Shown: one piece after another, positions 1 to 5,162 of the stretch
How positions within the stretch are numbered: position 1 is the first letter of the stretch
How the letters are laid out: each line of letters starts with the position of its first letter
DNA from: Pseudomonadota bacterium
Lineage (GTDB): Bacteria > Bdellovibrionota_B > Oligoflexia > Oligoflexales > Bin106
Direction of reading: 5' to 3'
NCBI GenBank assembly: GCA_026710525.1
Contig: JAPOQT010000285.1
Span: 1 to 6,371, forward strand
DNA: 6,371 nucleotides
Program-made: the position numbers and the translations under genes
Notes under the pieces: generated by a model
The model's input: only the letters and a program-made list of their open reading frames with translations
What the model was told of the DNA's origin: nothing
Database searches by the model: none

Positions 1-774
1 ATTCCTGTGGTTGTGTTAGAGGCAGACTTAACTCCAGGACTGGCTAGTAAAATCACTGCGGTGTTTGCCACCAAAGTTCTTTATTCATTTGAAGAGTCAG
101 CTCGATTTTTACCGGCTTCAAAGTCTGTTTACACGGGCTTACCGATTAACAAACAAATTTTACAAGGTAGCCCGGAAACCGGGTTAACCTTATGTCATTT
201 TTCTCATGCTAAAACTGAGTTACCGGTGCTCTGCGTAATGGGCGGTTCAACTGGTTCACTAGCTATCGAGTCTTTATTAGCTCGAGATTTAGCTAAAATA
301 TTACTCGGTTTTCGTATTATTTTTTTAGGAGGAACTGCGCGTTTAGCCTGCAACGACGGTCCGCTGAATCGGGCGTTAAAAACCCTACCAACAGCTCTCA
401 CCCACCAAAGAATCAAAATATTTCCTTACGTGACCTCTGAAATGCCCCATCTTTATGCCGCTAGTGACTTTGCTTTGAGCCGCGCAGGAGCCCATAGTAT
501 ATTTGAACTACTTATGATGAAAATTCCGGTGTTATATATTCCCTTAGAGCAAGGATCACGAGGTGATCAATTGGATAATGCTAGGATCTTTGAACAAAAA
601 GGAATATCTTTGGTAGCGCGTGAACAAGAATTGGCAGTACAAGACTCACTCTGGCAAAAAATATCTGAGCTGAAACAAAAATCTTCAACCCTGAATTTGT
701 CGGCGCCCAAAATGAGGCAAAATCAACTGGCAGCATCAGATAATGTGATAACTGCCATCAGTGACTATCTATAA
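1..774 (+). CDS. murG: MurG, UDP-GlcNAc:lipid I N-acetylglucosaminyltransferase (5'-truncated by window edge)
   Basis: MurG adds GlcNAc to lipid I to make lipid II on the cytoplasmic face of the membrane, the last intracellular step of peptidoglycan synthesis. The reading frame is open from base 1, so the true start lies upstream and the N-terminal domain is missing. Residue numbers here count from the GTG at base 7. What remains shows the domain junction (DLTPGLASKI, residues 7-16, and YTGLPI, 42-47). The C-terminal nucleotide-sugar domain follows, with GGSTGS (79-84), YVTSEMPHLYAASD (141-154), SRAGAHSIFELL (158-169) and SRGDQLDNA (184-192). The Glu of FELL and the Gln of GDQ match the UDP-GlcNAc contact region of the family. 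The SRGDQ form is typical of Firmicutes and spirochaetes rather than gammaproteobacteria. The next gene starts 33 bp downstream on the same strand and is not a dcw-cluster gene, so murG seems to lie outside a classical division cluster. Confidence 0.9.
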   Translation: MPVVVLEADLTPGLASKITAVFATKVLYSFEESARFLPASKSVYTGLPINKQILQGSPETGLTLCHFSHAKTELPVLCVMGGSTGSLAIESLLARDLAKILLGFRIIFLGGTARLACNDGPLNRALKTLPTALTHQRIKIFPYVTSEMPHLYAASDFALSRAGAHSIFELLMMKIPVLYIPLEQGSRGDQLDNARIFEQKGISLVAREQELAVQDSLWQKISELKQKSSTLNLSAPKMRQNQLAASDNVITAISDYL

Positions 775-807
775 ACACACATCGTGATGAGCTTCTGTGA
801 GTAATTA

Positions 808-1515
808 ATGGATACCTTTAAACATCGAGCTCCACTATTTCTGGTTATCGATCATTTTGATAGTTTTACCCATAATATCCTTAACCTTCTCCACCTCACC
901 ACTGCTGCAGTCAGTGGTGCTTCATCAGAAAAGATATGGTGTTTGCCCTATGGTTCGTCGGCTATTTTTCCTTTGGTTAATGATTGTACCCGTCACCGTC
1001 ACTTACTGCGAATCGTACTTTCTCCGGGGCCAAAGCAACCCTCTGCTGTGCCTGAGAGCATAAAACTCTATCAGCGCTATCGTCATGTATACCCCTTTCT
1101 TGGAATTTGTTTAGGCCATCAGATTATGGGGGTGTCAGAAGGATACAGCTTGGGGAAAACAAAGATGTTAGCCCATGGCGGAGTGAGGAAAGTTAATTTT
1201 TTAGCTCATAGTGGTTATGATGATATTATGCAAGATCATATCTTTGCTATTTATAACTCTCTGAGACTGAGTCATCAGGCGAATCATTCTGATCACCCTA
1301 ACCGACTTGATGTCATTGCCTATGATGAATTGGGTGAGATTGCAGCACTAGGCCCACTTTTGAATGATCAGCAAGGTTTAAGGCCACCACATTTAAGTGT
1401 GCAGTTTCATCCAGAGTCTTTTTTAAGCACAAAAGGGCCACAATTAATGACACGATGGCATCAATTAGTCAACTCATACCAAAGACATATTAATTGGCTC
1501 GATGGATCATCTTGA
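808..1515 (+). CDS. Class I glutamine amidotransferase, PabA/TrpG family
   Basis: This 235-residue protein is the glutaminase subunit type that supplies ammonia to aminodeoxychorismate synthase (folate) or anthranilate synthase (tryptophan). Visible motifs are the N-terminal VIDHFDSFTHN (residues 13-23), SPGP (72-75), the nucleophile elbow GICLGHQ with Cys101, and VQFHPES with His201 and Glu203, so the catalytic triad is complete. It is about 40 residues longer than typical PabA (about 190), with extra length at the N-terminus and around residues 155-195. The usual RYHSL motif reads IYNSL (148-152), losing its Arg and His. The start is fixed by an in-frame TAA at 802-804; the ribosome site is weak (GAG at 799-801). 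The 33-bp gap after murG suggests co-transcription. No PabB or TrpE partner is in the window, so PabA and TrpG cannot be separated; the folD gene further along is only weak support for a folate role. Confidence 0.82.
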   Translation: MDTFKHRAPLFLVIDHFDSFTHNILNLLHLTTAAVSGASSEKIWCLPYGSSAIFPLVNDCTRHRHLLRIVLSPGPKQPSAVPESIKLYQRYRHVYPFLGICLGHQIMGVSEGYSLGKTKMLAHGGVRKVNFLAHSGYDDIMQDHIFAIYNSLRLSHQANHSDHPNRLDVIAYDELGEIAALGPLLNDQQGLRPPHLSVQFHPESFLSTKGPQLMTRWHQLVNSYQRHINWLDGSS

Positions 1516-1562
1516 CTTTTGCTCTTAAACCATCAACAATGTACCTATGGGCAGTATTTATG

Positions 1563-1593
1563 TTGTGTTGCTCCACTTTTTATTTGATATGAC
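1563..1593 (+). promoter_or_regulatory. Possible extended -10 promoter for tatA
   Basis: TATGAC at 1588-1593 is preceded by TG at 1585-1586, giving an extended -10 form. A poor -35 (TTGTGT, 1563-1568) lies 19 bp upstream. The predicted start near 1600 would leave a leader of about 14 nt holding the GGAG ribosome site. The match is weak, and read-through from the upstream amidotransferase gene is an alternative. Confidence 0.28.
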
Positions 1594-1613
1594 CTAACAC
1601 CGCGGAGTTAATC

Positions 1614-1805
1614 ATGTTTACTGGTTCTTGGGAATGGCTCATTATTCTCTCAGTTGTTTTACTTTTGTTTGGTGGCAGCAAGTTACCAAAACTGGGTGGG
1701 GCTCTTGGTGAAAGTATTAGAAACTTTCGCAAAGGCCTTAAGGAAGGAACAAAATCTTATGATGAAACGACGAAAGAGCTGAAATCGGATCATAAGAACG
1801 ACTGA
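1614..1805 (+). CDS. tatA: Sec-independent protein translocase subunit TatA
   Basis: TatA oligomerises in the inner membrane with TatC to let folded proteins with twin-arginine signals cross. The 63-residue protein has the whole family plan. There is a very short N-terminal segment, a single membrane helix (about residues 7-19, WLIILSVVLLLF) and the FGGSKLPKLGGALG hinge (19-32). An amphipathic helix follows (about 33-45, with NFRKGLKEG), then a charged tail. The KLP-x-LG pattern is diagnostic for TatA/TatE rather than TatB, and the short length agrees. The start is supported by GGAG at 1604-1607, six bases before ATG, the clearest ribosome site in the window. No tatC or tatB is nearby, so the other subunits must be encoded elsewhere. 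The stop lies 2 bp from the stop of the convergent gene, with no hairpin terminator visible between them. Confidence 0.95.
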   Translation: MFTGSWEWLIILSVVLLLFGGSKLPKLGGALGESIRNFRKGLKEGTKSYDETTKELKSDHKND

Positions 1806-1807
1806 GG

Positions 1808-2383
1808 TTACTTCTCGTCATTCCCATTGCCTAGTGGCTTAGTTTGCCAAAGATTTGTGATATGGCTGAGCCATTTTACCGGTTTGGCGAAGTATTTCTT
1901 GGCTCGGTTACTCAGACTTTCTGCTTGCTCATGATTTTCTGTGTTTGTTACGAGTTTGTCTGAGTTCTTTTTGTTATGATGCACCGCCACCACGGACGCA
2001 AGTAATGCTGGCAAGCCTTTTTTTTCAGAAGTGAGCTCCCCAATGACACTCACTTCTTTTTGATGGTCATGATCGCTAATTTTCATGGTGATATCAGTGA
2101 TCGGGTACTGCATAACCAGTAACTTCCTGGATCCTTCTTGCAGGACAAAATATGTCCCGTACTCACCAATGGTGTGAACATAGCCACGGGCGAAAATCAT
2201 TTCCCCTTCGAATTTTTGTTGTTCAAGATGTAACTGTTTTAGGGATACTCGGTGAATATGATTGGAGTATATTTTGCCAAACCACTTTAAACTAAGGGTG
2301 TGAATGGTTGTGGAATTAAACAGCGAACAACTGCTGGTGATCGTCACAACAAGTAATATAGCTGGTAGAAGGACCTTGGTCAT
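1808..2383 (-). CDS. Putative lipoprotein with OB-fold-like region, function unknown
   Basis: I do not recognise this 191-residue protein as a named family. Its N-terminus is a signal peptide: Lys3, a hydrophobic stretch 4-15, then T-S-S-Cys19. This is a loose lipobox, since position -3 is Thr rather than Leu, as is tolerated in spirochaetes. Residues about 48-136 look like an OB-type beta barrel. A strand pattern EMIFARGYVHTI leads into a YGTYFVLQEG strand, then LLVMQYPI, then VSVIGELTSE and a closing strand ASVVAVH; the first and fourth are typical of 'new function' OB domains. The tail (140-191) is polar and carries a short aromatic/basic segment (KKYFAKPVKWL, 162-172). There is no clear ribosome site before the ATG, only an A8 run (2389-2396). 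The gene lies downstream of tRNA-Leu on the same strand and converges on tatA. A periplasmic membrane-anchored binding protein is an inference. Confidence 0.6.
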   Translation of the reverse strand: MTKVLLPAILLVVTITSSCSLFNSTTIHTLSLKWFGKIYSNHIHRVSLKQLHLEQQKFEGEMIFARGYVHTIGEYGTYFVLQEGSRKLLVMQYPITDITMKISDHDHQKEVSVIGELTSEKKGLPALLASVVAVHHNKKNSDKLVTNTENHEQAESLSNRAKKYFAKPVKWLSHITNLWQTKPLGNGNDEK

Positions 2384-2444
2384 AGATGTTTTTTTTGATG
2401 AATCTTGATATAAATGGCTATGATGCGCGGCAATACATGATCTA

Positions 2445-2529
2445 TGGTGGGAACGGGGAGAGTTGAACTCCCACGCCGCTAGGCACTGGATCCTAAATCC
2501 AGCGTGTCTACCAATTCCACCACGTTCCC
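2445..2529 (-). tRNA. tRNA-Leu (anticodon UAG), CCA encoded
   Basis: The minus strand folds as a class II tRNA of 85 nt. The 7-bp acceptor stem is GGGAACG (2529-2523) with CGTTCCC (2455-2449); the discriminator is A (2448) and the genome encodes CCA (2447-2445). The anticodon stem CTGGA/TCCAG encloses loop TTTAGGA, giving anticodon UAG (reads CUA and wobble CUN). The T arm is GGGAG-TTCAACT-CTCCC and the D arm carries AATTGGTAGAC. The long variable arm has a GCC/GGC stem, as expected for leucine. All stems pair fully, so the gene should be functional. It sits between the racemase remnant and the lipoprotein gene, on the same strand as both. Confidence 0.97.
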
Positions 2530-2538
2530 AGAGGATTT

Positions 2539-2567
2539 ATCATAAATCCAATGACGAAGAAAATCAA
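2539..2567 (-). promoter_or_regulatory. Sigma70-type promoter for tRNA-Leu
   Basis: On the minus strand, -35 TTGATT (2567-2562) and -10 TATGAT (2544-2539) are separated by exactly 17 bp. They match 4/6 and 5/6 of consensus. The predicted transcription start is only 2-3 nt before the mature tRNA 5' end at 2529. The promoter overlaps the downstream end of the decayed racemase fragment. Confidence 0.65.
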
Positions 2568-2825
2568 GAGGTCCTAACAAAGGTGATGGCAAAATATTGG
2601 CACTGATCCTCCAAGCTTATGACATAGGCAAGCCTGCTTTTGTTGATTTTTTACGATTATCGCAATTACCCGCACCCTAGAAGTAGTTGTTGATATCGGC
2701 TGGTATTTTGCTATCTCTTGCTGAACTTGCTGCCAGTTATTTCGCTGGAACGCTAATAATGTACCGACTTTATTTCTTCCTTAAAAAATATTGAGATGAT
2801 CCCTACTCAGTATCGAGAGGCACAT
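2564..2825 (-). pseudogene. Decayed N-terminal fragment of alanine racemase (alr-like remnant)
   Basis: Alanine racemase is the PLP enzyme that makes D-alanine for peptidoglycan. Read on the minus strand from ATG 2825-2823, the frame meets TAA at 2783-2781. It then reads on through LLAFQRNNWQQVQQEI, resembling the family's N-terminal D-A-x-x-x-N-x-x-x-(I/V) helix, and RVRVIAIIVKN. The latter resembles the strand ending in the PLP lysine (V-V-K-A-N-A-Y-G-H-G), with Lys at 2651-2649. The AYGHG part is absent. After it the similarity jumps to another frame: LEDQCQYFAITFVR (2614-2573) resembles L-E-x-x-G-x-x-x-F-A-V-A-x-x-x-E. The spacing from Lys to FAI is about 11 nt shorter than in Bacillus-type Alr, consistent with a frameshifting deletion. 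The first frame stops at TAG 2576-2574, the second at TGA 2566-2564. No C-terminal domain remains. The match is by eye only. Confidence 0.5.
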
Positions 2826-2859
2826 GGTTATGAGAATTATGCCATGGGTTAGTCTTGGA

Positions 2860-3594
2860 TTAATTGGTGGAGAGTTGCATGTAGGTGTTGCCTATTACGA
2901 CAACATCAGTGGTTTTAATCTGATGAAGGCCAGAGACTTTTTGATTATTAATATAAATGCCATTGGTGGAGTTTTGATCTTCAATAAACATTTCACCTTT
3001 AAAATTAATCACCACTTTTACGTGTTTGCTTGAAATCTTTTCATCTTGGTCGAATTTGCCAAATGTCGAAGCTCTGCCTATGAAGATCTGATTTTGATTA
3101 AAGGTCAGGGTGTCAGAGGTGCCGTCACTGTAAACAGCATTAATCGTAAGAGTGACGCTTTTTTCATCAGCTGGCTTTGTTGGTGATTCAAAGAAAACAT
3201 TTGATGATGTGTCGTTTGCTTGAATTTGTTTTTTCACTAACTTCACATCAGGATACTCATCGGGGCTAACTTGCTTAAAACAAATCGAAGATTGGCCCAG
3301 GGTAATGATATCATCGTGTTTGAGTCGTGATTTAATCACCCTTTCGTTGTTTACGTATGTGCCATTAGTTGAGTTCATATCCAGAACGTGATACATACCG
3401 CCAGAGTAATGTATCTGACAATGGGTGCCCGATATCTCATGGTCGTCAATAATCACATCTCCTTGAGAGCGACCAAAAATGGTGGCTTCATTATTTCTTA
3501 GCCTAACTGTTTGTTTCTCACCATTCGAAGATCGAATAACAAGAATTGAGGCAAGGTTCTCTTTTTTTTTAGCGGCGGTTTTCTTTTTGCTCAC
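2860..3594 (-). CDS. Tandem FHA-domain protein
   Basis: FHA domains bind phosphothreonine peptides, so this 244-residue, probably cytoplasmic protein should act as a signalling adaptor. FHA1 (about residues 17-107) has GR at 41-42, S55-x-x-H58 and NSTNG at 74-78. FHA2 (about 147-242) has GR at 173-174, S188-x-x-H191 and NSTNG at 208-212. Both thus keep the phosphopeptide-binding core. The linker (108-146) is polar. The N-terminus is strongly basic (SKKKTAAKKKE), encoded partly by an A9 run (3570-3562). There is no membrane segment or fused catalytic domain. The start is GTG at 3594, placed by AGAGG (3607-3603) eight bases upstream. An ATG four bases earlier lies in another frame and gives only a 9-codon peptide. 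The gene is divergent from a DUF1844 gene. No Ser/Thr kinase or phosphatase is present in the window, so its partner is unknown. Confidence 0.92.
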   Translation of the reverse strand: MSKKKTAAKKKENLASILVIRSSNGEKQTVRLRNNEATIFGRSQGDVIIDDHEISGTHCQIHYSGGMYHVLDMNSTNGTYVNNERVIKSRLKHDDIITLGQSSICFKQVSPDEYPDVKLVKKQIQANDTSSNVFFESPTKPADEKSVTLTINAVYSDGTSDTLTFNQNQIFIGRASTFGKFDQDEKISSKHVKVVINFKGEMFIEDQNSTNGIYINNQKVSGLHQIKTTDVVVIGNTYMQLSTN

Positions 3595-3617
3595 TCATTT
3601 TACCTCTAAATCATCGA

Positions 3618-3626
3618 CATATAACA
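3618..3626 (-). promoter_or_regulatory. Possible extended -10 element for the FHA gene
   Basis: On the minus strand, TGT (3626-3624) precedes TATATG (3623-3618), a TGn-TATATG extended -10 form with 4/6 in the hexamer. No good -35 is found at 16-18 bp. Transcription would start near 3611, leaving a short leader that contains the AGAGG ribosome site. Confidence 0.3.
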
Positions 3627-3712
3627 ATTTCTTTCTGGACTAGTTATTATTTCATGATGTTGATATCTTTAGAAGAATATCGGGAAAAATATGGTTTTCT
3701 TAAGTGGTAATT

Positions 3713-3828
3713 CATATGTTAACAGGCCTATCGTTGGCTAACTATCAAAAGTTTGTTATAATCTTTTCTGATTGCCACGGTGAGGGTTTGTTCGTGTGGG
3801 TTTGGGAAGTGAATTTTAGTAACATATG
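3713..3828. repeat. 9-bp inverted repeat flanking the DUF1844 promoter
   Basis: CATATGTTA at 3713-3721 and its exact reverse complement TAACATATG at 3820-3828 bracket the promoter at 3734-3762, with arm centres 107 bp apart. The arms lie about 50 bp on each side of the predicted transcription start, so they could be operator half-pairs. Each arm contains the palindrome CATATG, and in AT-rich DNA a chance match is possible. Confidence 0.3.
3734..3762 (+). promoter_or_regulatory. Strong sigma70 promoter with extended -10, drives the DUF1844 gene
   Basis: The -10 is a perfect TATAAT (3757-3762), preceded by TG at 3754-3755 (extended -10). The -35 is TTGGCT (3734-3739, 4/6) and the spacer is exactly 17 bp. 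The predicted start near 3769 gives an untranslated leader of about 83 nt. This is the best promoter match in the window. Confidence 0.75.
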
Positions 3829-3852
3829 GCAAGTAAATAACAGGTATATATT

Positions 3853-4200
3853 ATGGAGATAAAAACAGAGAGATCATCCTTATCTGAGTTGGTTTTAGGA
3901 TTAACGACGATTGCTCTTGAGTATCTTGGGGAAATATCTTACCAGTCAAATGACTCGGTAAGTCATAGTGAGGAGGTTGAGCAAGACAAACAACCCCTAA
4001 CCACAAGGTCTCAAAGCACAAATAGTGAGAGCAGCAGCACGGTGATTAATTTTGATCTTGCTAAAAAAAATATCGAATGGATTGAGGCAATATCAGAAAA
4101 AACAGCGGGCAATCTCACGACAACAGAACAGGGGCTCATTGATACAGTTCTGATTGATCTCAAACAAAAATTGAGCCAGAAACAGCAGGATCAGTCTTAG
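3853..4200 (+). CDS. DUF1844 family protein
   Basis: DUF1844 proteins are small, uncharacterised bacterial proteins. This one (115 residues) shows the two conserved blocks. The first is an N-terminal helix (SSLSELVLGLTTIALEYLGEI, 8-28, matching the family's F-x-x-F-V-x-S-L-x-x-x-A-L-x-x-L-G-E pattern). The second is a C-terminal block from INFDLAKKNIEWIEAI (65-80) through EKTAGNLT (82-89) to a final acidic-hydrophobic helix. The core LAK-x-x-I-(10)-KT-x-GNLT pattern is what identifies it. Between the blocks lies a low-complexity linker rich in Ser, Thr, Gln and Glu (31-63), in place of the short segment usual in the family. An A8 run (4063-4070) encodes part of block two. The ribosome site is weak (CAGG, 3841-3844). 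Its own strong promoter lies upstream; the FHA gene is divergent. It ends 3 bp from the folD stop. Molecular function unknown. Confidence 0.85.
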   Translation: MEIKTERSSLSELVLGLTTIALEYLGEISYQSNDSVSHSEEVEQDKQPLTTRSQSTNSESSSTVINFDLAKKNIEWIEAISEKTAGNLTTTEQGLIDTVLIDLKQKLSQKQQDQS

Positions 4201-4203
4201 TGG

Positions 4204-5130
4204 TCACGTCCCAGTGGTCCAGGTCATATCTAATTTTGGATAGGACTCAAGGGGTGTGGTTAAGGGCTCAGAATTCACGAGATGATTGTATGCGATTAAG
4301 CAGTTTTTAAGTAGCATGGCAATAGTCATAGGGCCGACGCCACCTGGGACAGGGGTGATGGCATGGGCCGTGCCTAAGAGTGCTTGATAATTAGCGTCTC
4401 CTGTGAGTTTTCCAGCCACATGCTTGGTACCAACATCAATAACAGTTGCTCCTGGTTTCACCCAACCTGCTGCTAGTAAATGAGGAGCTCCCGCTGCTGA
4501 TACAATGAGATCAGATTCGGCACATAATTGTTGTTTGTTTTTGCTCAGTGCATGCACCGTGATCACAGTGGCCCCAGCTAAAAGAAGCATTTTAGCTACA
4601 GGGCTGCCAACTAAAGCTGAGTGTCCGATGACCGTAGCTCTCACCCCTACTAGATCTGGCATAATTGTATCAATCAAGCTCATGCAGCCCAGGGGTGTGC
4701 ATGGGAAAAGGCCGCTAAGGTTTAAAGATAACCGTCCTTGGTTCCAAGCGGTTAAACCATCAACATCCTTCAAAGGACAGATCTCTTGGAGAATTTCCAT
4801 ACTATTTTCCACGGACTTGGGTAAAGGGAGCTGTACTAAAATCCCATGGACCCTGTTGTCACTCGACAATCTTTGTAATAGATCGATTAATTCATTCTTC
4901 AGAGTAGGACTGTTAGCAGGGAGATGATATGTTTGTGATTTTATGCCGACATCACGACAAGCATGACTCTTTTTTTTCACATATAACGCGGATGGAGGGT
5001 CTGTGCCTACAAGAATAACCGCTAAGCAAGGAGGAGGTAAATCTTGTTTTCTCAAAGTCTCAATTTTGGCGGCGATATCTTGTTTAATATGAGCCGCAAG
5101 TGTTAGTCCGTCGATAATCAGAGTTTGCAT
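4204..5130 (-). CDS. folD: FolD, methylenetetrahydrofolate dehydrogenase/methenyltetrahydrofolate cyclohydrolase
   Basis: FolD interconverts 5,10-methylene-, 5,10-methenyl- and 10-formyl-tetrahydrofolate in the cytoplasm, linking serine-derived one-carbon units to purine and formyl-Met-tRNA synthesis. The 308-residue protein is near full family length, with a tail of about 20 extra residues (289-308). Active-site signatures are Y50-V-K-K-K54 (catalytic Lys, same position as E. coli), VQLPLP with Gln100, and KDVDG with Asp124. The Rossmann part has VIGHSALVGSPVAKML (167-182) and the C-terminal PVPGGVGPMT signature (260-269). His170 stands at a position often occupied by Arg in the GRS motif, which may alter NADP/NAD preference. 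The start agrees with the family N-terminus, but no purine-rich ribosome site precedes the ATG. It lies 32 bp downstream of rlmN, so the two are probably co-transcribed. Confidence 0.97.
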   Translation of the reverse strand: MQTLIIDGLTLAAHIKQDIAAKIETLRKQDLPPPCLAVILVGTDPPSALYVKKKSHACRDVGIKSQTYHLPANSPTLKNELIDLLQRLSSDNRVHGILVQLPLPKSVENSMEILQEICPLKDVDGLTAWNQGRLSLNLSGLFPCTPLGCMSLIDTIMPDLVGVRATVIGHSALVGSPVAKMLLLAGATVITVHALSKNKQQLCAESDLIVSAAGAPHLLAAGWVKPGATVIDVGTKHVAGKLTGDANYQALLGTAHAITPVPGGVGPMTIAMLLKNCLIAYNHLVNSEPLTTPLESYPKLDMTWTTGT

Positions 5131-5162
5131 AGGCGTAAAGGGTGTGGTGGTTTGAATTAAAG

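Noticed and set aside
204..416. Minus-strand ORF of 70 codons within murG
   Set aside because: It is antisense to the conserved GGSTGS region of MurG.
857..1063. Alternative-frame plus-strand ORF of 68 codons in the amidotransferase gene
   Set aside because: It overlaps the SPGP region of a clearly conserved protein and has no ribosome site.
2389..2429. Possible promoter for the lipoprotein gene (TTGCCG and TATATC on the minus strand)
   Set aside because: The spacer is only 15 bp and both hexamers are poor; read-through from the tRNA promoter is equally likely.
2552..2679. Open plus-strand frame of about 40 codons in the gap, with a protein-like composition
   Set aside because: It has no plausible start or ribosome site, and it is antisense to the racemase-like remnant, which explains its open frame better.
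2823..2846. CATGG/CCATG inverted repeat downstream of the FHA gene, considered as a terminator
   Set aside because: The stem is only 5 bp with a 14-nt loop and no T tract follows on the minus strand.
2824..3033. Plus-strand frame of 69 codons overlapping the 3' end of the FHA gene
   Set aside because: It is antisense to well-supported FHA domain sequence and resembles no family I know.
3826..3840. Four-codon ORF (ATG to TAA) just before the DUF1844 ribosome site, considered as a leader peptide
   Set aside because: It has no ribosome site of its own, and such short frames are common by chance.
4505..4927. Plus-strand frame of 140 codons inside folD
   Set aside because: It is antisense to the conserved FolD core, and its length is a by-product of FolD codon use.
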